Below, one piece after another: positions 56,698 to 64,000 of a DNA stretch of 64,000 bases; the first letter of the stretch is position 1, and each line of letters starts with the position of its first letter. The translations under genes were made by a program, and so were the position numbers. Below the pieces are notes generated by a model that had not been told where the DNA came from, made no database searches, and saw nothing but the letters and a program-made list of their open reading frames with translations. The stretch is from the NCBI GenBank assembly GCA_027475525.1, contig JAMWFC010000092.1, positions 744,001-808,000 on the forward strand. The letters are read 5' to 3'. This DNA is from Macrolepiota albuminosa. Its lineage: Eukaryota > Basidiomycota > Agaricomycetes > Agaricales > Agaricaceae.

Positions 56698-58611
56698 CTA
56701 CTGCCGTCTGTGAGTCCTGCGCCCGGGGAGGTCGTTTCCCGGGTGCCGTTGTTGAAAGTCCCGGAGTTTGTCGAGGGCGCCTTCGAGGTTTTTGCGTGGT
56801 TCCCAGGTGTCGTCTTCCGGGCCATATCCCTTCCACCGTACGAGGAAGTGGGGTCGTCCACGAATGTTCCGGGAGTCGAGGATGTCTTCAACTTCGTAGT
56901 GGTACTCGTCCTCGACCTCGACCGGGGGAGGGGGCTCGGGGCGCCGTTCGGGGAAAGGATCCGGGGGGTGTCGTTTCAGGAGGCGGACGTGGAATACCGG
57001 GTGCAGACCTTTTAGTCCCGGGGGGAGCTCGATCTTGTAGGCGTGGGACGAGACCTTCTTCAATATTTTGAACGGGCCGAGACGCTTGTGATCGAGTTTT
57101 GGGGAGGGCCGGCGGGTGCGGAGGTGTCGTCGATCTAACCATACCTTTGTCCCGGGGGTCCAGTCGGGGGTGTCTTCCCGCTTCCGATCAGCGTGTTTCA
57201 CGTAGGCCCGGTTTGCGGTGTCGATCTCTTCTCGGAGAAACTCGTGAAGGGATTGGAGATCCCGGGCGACCTCGTGGGCGGCGTGCGACGGGATGTCCCG
57301 GAGCGAGAGCGTCAGTCGAGGGTGGTATCCCTTGTTGGCAAAGAAGGGTGATACCCCGGTGGCAGAGTGTGGCGTGTTGTTGTAGGTGAACTCGGCCAGG
57401 GGGAGCTCAGCGCGCCAGTCGTCCTGCAAGTAGTTGACGTACAGCCGGAGGTACTGCTCGAGGGACTGGTTGACCCTTTCGGTTTGGCCGTCGGTTTTGG
57501 GGTGGTAGGCGGTAGAGAGGTTAGTCTTTACTTCAAGTGCCTTACACAGGGAAGTCCAAAACTTGGACACGAAGAGAGGGCCACGGTCGGAGACGATGTC
57601 GTCTGGGAGCCCATGTTTGGCGAAGACGTGCTCGAGAAACAGCCGGGCGAAGTCCAGGGCGGTATCCGTGGTGTGGCAGGGTAGGAAGATGCCCTGTTTG
57701 GTCAGCCTGCACACAACGACGAGAATAGCATCGAACCCTTCAGATTCCGGGAGCTCGACGATGTGGTCTAGAGATATGGAGGACCAGGGGCGTCGCCCGA
57801 CTGGCAGGGGTTTCAGGAGTCCGTACGGTTGGTGTCAGGGGACCTTGGCCCGGAGGCAGGGCTTGCATGATCGAATGTAACGGGTCACGTCCTTCTTCAA
57901 CCCTGGCCAAAAGTAAGTCCGGGAAATGAGCTGGAGGGTCTTACGTATTCCAGGATGTCCCCGGAGTTTGTGGTCGTGGTGTTGGCGGAGGACGTCGTAG
58001 CGAAGTCGGGCGTGATCCGGGACGTAGATGCGGCCGTCCCGGAGGAGGAGTTTCTTGTCGGGGGACAAGGAGAAGGCGGGGTCCCGGTCGGTTCCGTCGG
58101 AAGAGTTTCGGGGGTCGTGATCGGTGAAGTACTTGTCTCAGGAAGCGCGGCGGATCTGGTTCAGGGTTCCTTCATCGTTTAAGATCAGTACGGCATTCAG
58201 ATGTTCGGGGGGGATCACCACGCGATAATTGAACGCATTGCGTTCCGCCTCGAACGACTTCTTGGGGTAGACATCCGGACGATGGGTGAGGGCATCGGGT
58301 TTGGCGCCAAGTCGTCCCAGGCGGTACTGGATTGTGAAGTCGTATTCCGAGAGGATCTCAGACCATCGGGCCTGTCGTCGACTAAGCTGTTTGGTCGTGG
58401 TGAAGTACTGCAGGTTGTTGTGATCCGAGTAGACCTGAATCCGGTGTCGGGCTCCCTCGAGGTAGGCTCGCCACTGCTTGAAGGCTTTGACGATGGCGAG
58501 GAGCTCCTTGTCGTAGATGTCGTAGTTGAGCTCGGCATCAATCATGGACCGGGTGTAGAAGGCAACGGGCCGGGGCTCCCCTCCGTCAGGTTCCATCTGC
58601 GAGAGAATCCT

Positions 58612-58765
58612 GGCGATGGCGTAGTCGGAGGCGTCGCATTCCAGGATAATCGGGAGGGTCGGGTCGTAGTGCCGGAGTACGGGGGCGGGGCGATGGCGTA
58701 GTCGGAGGCGTCGCATTCTAGGATAATCGGGAGGGTCGGGTCGTAGTGCCGGAGTACGGGGGCGG
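58612..58765. repeat. 77-bp-offset duplication, RNase H of E
   Basis: One difference (CATTCCAGG/CATTCTAGG). Confidence 0.96.
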
Positions 58766-60142
58766 CTGTGAAAGCCTCCTTGAGCAGGTTAAAGACGCTC
58801 TGGCACTTACTGTCCCAGTTCCAGGCGATGTCCTTGCGCGTGAGCCGGTTGAGGGGTTTCGTAATCCCGGAGTAGTTGTCTATAAACCTCCGGTAGAAGT
58901 TAGCGAAACCCAGGAAGGACTGTACTTCCTTCACGTTCCGGGGCTGCGGCCAGTTGACGATGGCCTCGACCTTGTGGGGATCCATGCAGACGCCGTTTGG
59001 GGATACAATGACGCCAAGATACTCGACCTCTTCCGTGTGGAACGAACACTTCTCGGGCTTGGCGTGGAGATTGTGCTCCCGGAGGCGTTCGAGGACTTGC
59101 CGGACATGCTTCTGGTGATCCTCCGGCGAGTCGGAATAAATGAGGATGTTGTCCAGGTAGACGATCACGAAGACGTCGCTCATGTCGTGGAAGATGTTGT
59201 TCATGAAGTATTGGAACGTGGCGGGGGAGTTAGTCATTCCGAAAGGCATTACAAGGTACTCAAACAGACCATACCGCGTGCAGAACGCGGTTTTCCACTC
59301 GTGTCCCGGGGCGATGCAGACATTGTTGTAACTGGAGCGGAGGTCGATCTTTGTATAAACCTTGGCACTGCGGAGTCGATCGACCAGATTGCCAATGAGC
59401 GGGAGCGGGTAGCGGTTCTTCTTGGTGATCTTATTGAGTCCCGGGTAGTCGACACAGAGTCGGAGCGAGCCGTTCTTCTTCTTGGCGAATAGAACCGGGG
59501 CTCCGGCGGCGAAGGCAGAGGGTCGGATGAATCTCTTACCGAGCATTTCGTCGAGGTAGTCCTTGAGAGCCCGGAGTTCGACCTCCGACATGTTGTAGAC
59601 CTTGCCAAAAGGGGGGGTGGCTCCTTCCTCAAGGTCGATGGTGTGATCATAGGGGCGGTGAGGGGGGATCTCCTTGGCATCTCCTTCGGAGAATACGTCA
59701 GCGAACTCGTGATACTCCGGGGGAACTACTTCTCGGAGGATTTGCTCCTCGGTTTTCTGTTCCGGGGGAATAGCGTCCCCTCGTAGGTGTTTTTCCGGGA
59801 GAGAAGGCGAGGTGTGCAGCTGAAACGTGGGAGTCCCATCCCTCATGAGGCGGGCGAAGGGGGCGGCCCCAATGATCCTAATGTCGAGTGCGCTCGGGTC
59901 GATCGGTGTTGCGGAATCATCGGCCGGAGCGGGTGTGACGCGTGTCTGAGACCGGCAGGGGTAGTTCGGCCCCTTGTACTTGTTCCGAGGAATGTTTGGG
60001 GGTCGATCGGGGGCCTTGCGGTCTCGGATGGGCGGGGGTGGTGCATGCGTGGGGGGCGCGGCAGTCGTCCCAGGGGTGTCGGGCGTCGGGTCGCTTCCTA
60101 GAGCCCGGAGGTGCACGGCGGTCGAGGGGTGGTCTTCGGGCC

Positions 60143-60296
60143 CTGGGAAGGTCATGGTGAGCGTCCTCCAATCGATGTCGGGGTTCGTGTCGCGCAGCCA
60201 GGGTAGCCCCAGCACCATCCTGGGAAGGTCATGGTGAGCGTCCTCCAATCGATGTCGGGGTTCGTGTCGCGCAGCCAGGGTAGCCCCAGCACCATC
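60143..60296. repeat. 77-bp-offset duplication, protease unit 2 of E
   Basis: Units 60143-60219 and 60220-60296. Confidence 0.97.
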
Positions 60297-61037
60297 GGGG
60301 TCGATTCATGAAGTCGCGTGACCAGGAAGTTGGAGGTGAACTCGTAGTTGTTGTCCAGGGTCACGCATCCCGAGTGAGACCTCTGGATGGGGCCGGAGGA
60401 GGAGGGGGTGCCGTCGAGGCGTTGCAGGCAGAGGGGCTGTTCGAGGGAGTCGTGGGGGAGGTCGAGGGCATTGCTGATGAAAACTCCGGTGGCTCCGCTG
60501 TCGATGAGGGCCAATATCGGTCCTGGGGTGCCGTCCAGCCTGGCATTGATGACGAAGGATTGGGACGAACAGGACTGGAGTCCAGGGGATGATGGGGGCC
60601 CGTCCTTTGGGGTAGGGTCAGGAGAGTGGAGGATGTCGAAGGGGAGTTGCTGGTCGTTGGGCATCGGGTCCCGGGTCAGGCGAAGGGTGAGGTGTCGCCA
60701 ATCGATGCGGGGGTTAGTGTCCCGGAGCCACGGGAGCCCTAAGACCAGGGGTGCGGAAGGGTGGAGTTTTGTTATCAACATCCGGAGGTTGTGAGTCTGT
60801 CCGTTGGCGAAGGTAACGGGCATACGCACGAAGTGGGTGATGTCCCCCGCCGTAGAGGCGTCTCCGTCAAAGAGGCAGAGTTGTACTGGGACCGGGAGTC
60901 GCTGGGCGGGTTCCGGGGCGAGGGTAGACCATGCTTCGTCGATGAAGTTGTCGGTGGCGCCACTGTCGACGAGGGTGTTGAGGGGAGTTCCGGAGGGGGT
61001 GAGGCGGGTTTTGAGGAGGAGGGAGTGCAAAGAGTGA

Positions 61038-61191
61038 GAGGGTAGGTAAGCAGTGAGGGTGTCCTGTATGAGCGTCGTAGAGCGAAGATGTGAGACCGGG
61101 GCGGAGAAGACGTCGAGGGTAGGTAAGCAGTGAGGGTGTCCTGTATGAGCGTCGTAGAGCGAAGATGTGAGACCGGGGCGGAGAAGACGTC
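61038..61191. repeat. 77-bp-offset duplication, start of pol E
   Basis: Units 61038-61114 and 61115-61191. Confidence 0.96.
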
Positions 61192-62408
61192 GGGGTCGAT
61201 TCTGCGATTTAGGGCGTCTTCCGGGTCTAAATTGCCGGGTCGTTTTCCGAATATTCGTAGGTGGCGTCCTCCCCTTCGAAGGTCCAGGTGGCACGTCCCA
61301 TGACCTGTCGTTTGGGGCACTCGGAGATGAAATGATCTTTCTCACCACAGAGTATGCAGACACCCTCCCTTCTCCGTTGTTCCTGCACATCCATCGGGAC
61401 TTCGATCCAGGGTCGTCCCTTCTTTTGAAGCCGGTTGGCTCAGAGGGCCTCCTCGTCCCGCTCGTCGTTGAAGTCAAAGTCTTCGGGGTCTTCCGGGGGT
61501 TCCTCGGGGCTTGGCATGTCGCTCGGGTCGTGGGCGGCCACGGCGGCGTTGAGTTGGGCCTGGGGGCGGGTGCCGCTGCCGGGGTTAGCATTGGGCGGGC
61601 CGCGACTCACCGGGGGTCGGCCGCCAGGGAATGCGGGGGGACCGGGGTTTCGACCTTGGGGGTTGGGGGTTTCGCCGGAGGGCCAAGGAGGTCCTCCTCT
61701 AGGGTTCCAGGGGGGTCGGGAATTCGAATACTCGCTGCGGTCTTCCCAGTAGCGTTGGTCGATCTGCATGATGAGGGCCTTGTATCCGTCGTAGGAGGGT
61801 TGTTTCGGGGCGAGTCGGAGGACGTCCTTGATGCGTTGTGGCAGGGCGCGGTGGAGGGCGTACCGGAGGGCGCTGTAGTTCCAACCTGTTTTGTAAGCTT
61901 CCTTCTCAAAACGTACGATAAAGGTGGTGAAACGTTCTTCCGAGCGCATCCGGAGATTGAAGAGGTTGTCCTCGGCCTCGGCCACGGTGTCGTAGATTCC
62001 GAACTTCCCAGAGAACTCGTCGACGAAGGCCTGCCAGCGAGCGAGTGCCGGATTGTTGGGGTCGAACTGGATGAGGGCCGTGTAGTGATCGAAGGCGATC
62101 CCCTGGAGGTATGATGCGGCAAAGGCCACCCAGGAGCTGTCAACCTGAAACGTGAGCGGCTTTGCCTGGAACGTATTGAGACACTGAGTGAGGAAGGTAT
62201 GCCATTTTCGGGGGTCCCGGCCCGTGAAAGCGTCGGGCTTTTGGATGTCCAGTCGTCCTTCGCGGGCGAGGGCGTCGCGAGCGTCGTCCGGTCCGGCAGC
62301 GTTACGGGGAGGGGGGCCAGCGTTGTAATAGTAGTAGTAATGATTACCCCCCCCTCCTTGAGGAGGAAAAGCACCAAGGGCGGGGCCCCACCCGCCGGGA
62401 GGTCCTCC

Positions 62409-62562
62409 TCCGGGTGGCTCACCTGGGGGTCCACGCCCGGGAGGTCCGTTGTCCCAAGGGGGTTCGTTCCTGCCAGGAGGGGGCCTCCGGGTGGCTCACC
62501 TGGGGGTCCACGCCCGGGAGGTCCGTTGTCCCAAGGGGGTTCGTTCCTGCCAGGAGGGGGCC
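62409..62562. repeat. 77-bp-offset duplication, gag E
   Basis: Units 62409-62485 and 62486-62562. Confidence 0.95.
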
Positions 62563-62707
62563 TGGGTCTCCACGCAGGGAGTGGCGGAGGTGGAGGGCCT
62601 GGGGGTCGTCCTCAGGGTTCAGCTGGGGGTGGCGGAGGCGGTCGGGGAGGGTTCGGCGGTGTCGGGTCGGGCGGAGGGGGGTTAGGTGCTGGGTCGGGTG
62701 CCGGGTT

Positions 62708-62861
62708 GCGCGGGGGACGTTCAATCCGGGAGGGTCGGGCTTGCATCGGGGGTCGCGGGGGGTTCCGTAGGTCGAAGTGGGGTGGCGCGGGGGACGTTCA
62801 ATCCGGGAGGGTCGGGCTTGCATCGGGGGTCGCGGGGGGTTCCGTAGGTCGAAGTGGGGTG
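62708..62861. repeat. 77-bp-offset duplication, gag E
   Basis: Units 62708-62784 and 62785-62861. Confidence 0.96.
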
Positions 62862-63902
62862 GCGGGTCGCGGCGGAAGTTGCGTTCTGGAGGGGCCGGGG
62901 CTGAGGGAGGGGGCGGTACCGGGACGGGCATGGGGGCGGGACGCGGTTTGTTGTTGCCACGCGTGAGCTCGTCGATGTAGCATAGCGTGTCGTCCGTGCT
63001 AGGGGTGTCCGCGCGGGGTCTACCGGGATTTGCCGGGGCCAGGGGTCGGGCATTGTCTGTTTGCGGGAGGGGTTCCAGGGGTCTTTGGGGCTGTCCCCAG
63101 GTCTCGAAGGTACTAGGAACGGAGTTAGCCCTGCGGCGAGTTGACAAGCCTACCGTGCGGGCCCCCCGTTGGGTTGAGGGACCGCAATATGGCTGAGGCA
63201 TTCTGCCGTTCTTCCCGTTGTCGTTGCTCCGGAGTGGGGACCGTGGGGGCTGCCGGGACTGCTGGGGCCGGTTCCGGGGGTTCCCGTCGAATGTGAATCG
63301 AGCGACCTGGGTCCGCGGGGTCGTTGAGGGGCCGAGGGGAGGGGGACGCGTGGACTTCGTCGAGCAGTTGCTGTAATTCTTCCCGGAGGATCGTATTGCG
63401 CCTATACTTTACCATGGTTTGCTCCGGGAGTTCTCCTCGCGTGAGGCGATCCCCGAATTCGACCAGGCAGTGAGCCCATTCCTCCGGAGTGCCTTCGAAG
63501 TCGTCGTGCCCGAACTCCACAAGCAGCGTCCTTGTCCGTTGCGCGAAGTCCTCCGGTGAGATCCTGAGGGAGCGGAGTATCTCGTCCCGTTGCCGTTCAT
63601 ACTCCTCGAGGCGTCGTCGTCCCATTGGCGAGGGAGGGGTTCGAGCGGGTGGAGCGGCGGCCGGGTAATGACGAGGGGGGTAGTCGGGGTAGGGGGGTCC
63701 TCGGGGTTCTCGGGGTTGGGGGACGGGGCGCTGATAACCGTAGTAGGGGGTGGGTGCAAAGGGGCCCTCGCTGGGGGGAATCGGGCGAGGTCCACTGGGT
63801 ACGGGTGGGGTCTCCGGCAGGCCCCCGGGGATGCTCCGGTACGAAGGGACCTCCACGGGTCGTGCCATGGCTAAGTTGGGCGGAGGGGCCCAGCTGGCTG
63901 AG

Positions 63903-64000
63903 GGCCCTAGGTCGTAGAGGGACGGGTCGGGGGCCCAGTGGCGGTGGTGATATGGAGGTTCGTACGGGAGAGGTGGATAGGCCCTAGGTCGTAGAGGGAC
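63903..64000. repeat. 77-bp-offset duplication, gag leader E, cut by window end
   Basis: The sequence from 63903 restarts at 63980; 21 bases of the second unit are visible. Confidence 0.9.

Larger units (their letters stand above)
56698..61320 (-). pseudogene. pol: pol of copy E, broken; RT active site YLDN
   Basis: The chromodomain and integrase core are open at 57714-56698 ([19 protein letters not shown] intact). Integrase finger 58068-57835, RNase H and RT in 60248-58542, two protease units in 61591-60152 (DSGAT twice). The RT catalytic motif reads YLDN instead of YLDD (59159-59148), which would remove a metal-binding aspartate. Breaks: 77-bp duplications at 58689-58765, 60220-60296 and 61115-61191, a TGA (TCA at 57836-57838) near the integrase finger, and a TGA near 58140. 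Confidence 0.88.
53679..64000 (-). mobile_element. Family-1 Ty3/gypsy chromovirus, copy E (5' end outside window)
   Basis: Reverse orientation: 3' LTR at 53679-54474, then the spliced gene (plus strand here), pol and gag running left, cut by the window edge in the gag leader. Inserted in ORF3 of D; the five bases before it are GGCGT, but the partner is beyond the window. Of the three copies it has the best-preserved cysteine cluster in the antisense gene and an intact chromodomain. Confidence 0.92.
61227..64000 (-). pseudogene. gag: gag of copy E, partial
   Basis: N-terminal proline-rich part open at 63868-63125 (MARPVEVPSYRSIPGG..), capsid open at 62129-61440, then a TGA (TCA at 61438-61440) where copy A has CGA, then the CCHC knuckle near 61350 and the stop at 61229-61227. 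Two 77-bp duplications (62486-62562, 62785-62861) break the proline-rich region, and another runs off the window end (63980). The first codons lie outside. Confidence 0.85.

Noticed and set aside
1..64000. The 77-bp duplications as a CRISPR-like or satellite array, or as replication slippage
   Set aside because: They are not repeated with each other, are scattered in unrelated sequence and have one constant period. Assembly overlap explains them better.

Overview
This window looks like a transposon cluster from a filamentous fungus, most likely a basidiomycete of the Agaricomycetes. The evidence is Ty3/gypsy (Metaviridae) polyproteins with C-terminal chromodomains, 44-51 bp introns with GT..AG ends and CTNAC-type branch sites, and no ordinary host gene anywhere. 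No species can be named from the sequence. Every identification here is by reading motifs; no database search was run.

Layout. Two unrelated LTR-retrotransposon families are present. Family 1 (about 11 kb, LTRs of about 720-740 bp with TGTCA..TGACA ends) has three copies: A (1-10538, +, 5' end outside the window), B (24652-35712, +, complete with both LTRs and a CCCCA target duplication) and E (53679-64000, -, 5' end outside). Family 2 (LTRs of about 160 bp, TGTAG..TACTACA) has two copies in tandem, C (22926-45492, split by B) and D (45328-53678, cut by E), which share the LTR at 45328-45492. So B is nested in C and E is nested in D. Between A and C lies about 12 kb of AT-rich, CpG-poor DNA (10539-22925). 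It holds only wreckage: an old family-1 LTR end, a relic of a cysteine-cluster gene, gag and ORF3 relics of a family-2-like element with its own LTR, a minisatellite, small palindromes and a tRNA-like sequence.

How the genes work together. Family 1 encodes gag (proline-rich N-terminus, capsid, one CCHC knuckle), then pol in the -1 frame with two tandem aspartic-protease units, reverse transcriptase, RNase H, integrase and chromodomain. Between pol and the 3' LTR, on the opposite strand, all three copies carry a four-exon gene of about 515 codons. Its introns sit at identical places, and it encodes a six-cysteine cluster (complete in E), a basic nuclear-localisation-like stretch and a probable coiled coil. 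Family 1 also appears to self-prime: the 13 nt after the 5' LTR are complementary to the predicted 5' end of its own transcript. Family 2 encodes gag-pro-pol in one frame, followed by a large sense-strand ORF3 of unknown function where an env gene would sit.

Caveats. About thirty duplications with an offset of exactly 77 bp are scattered through the window, almost all in the transposons. They look like assembly joins at k = 77 rather than biology, and they cause many of the apparent frameshifts. Most of the remaining stops are CGA to TGA changes, as expected from decay of methylated CpG.
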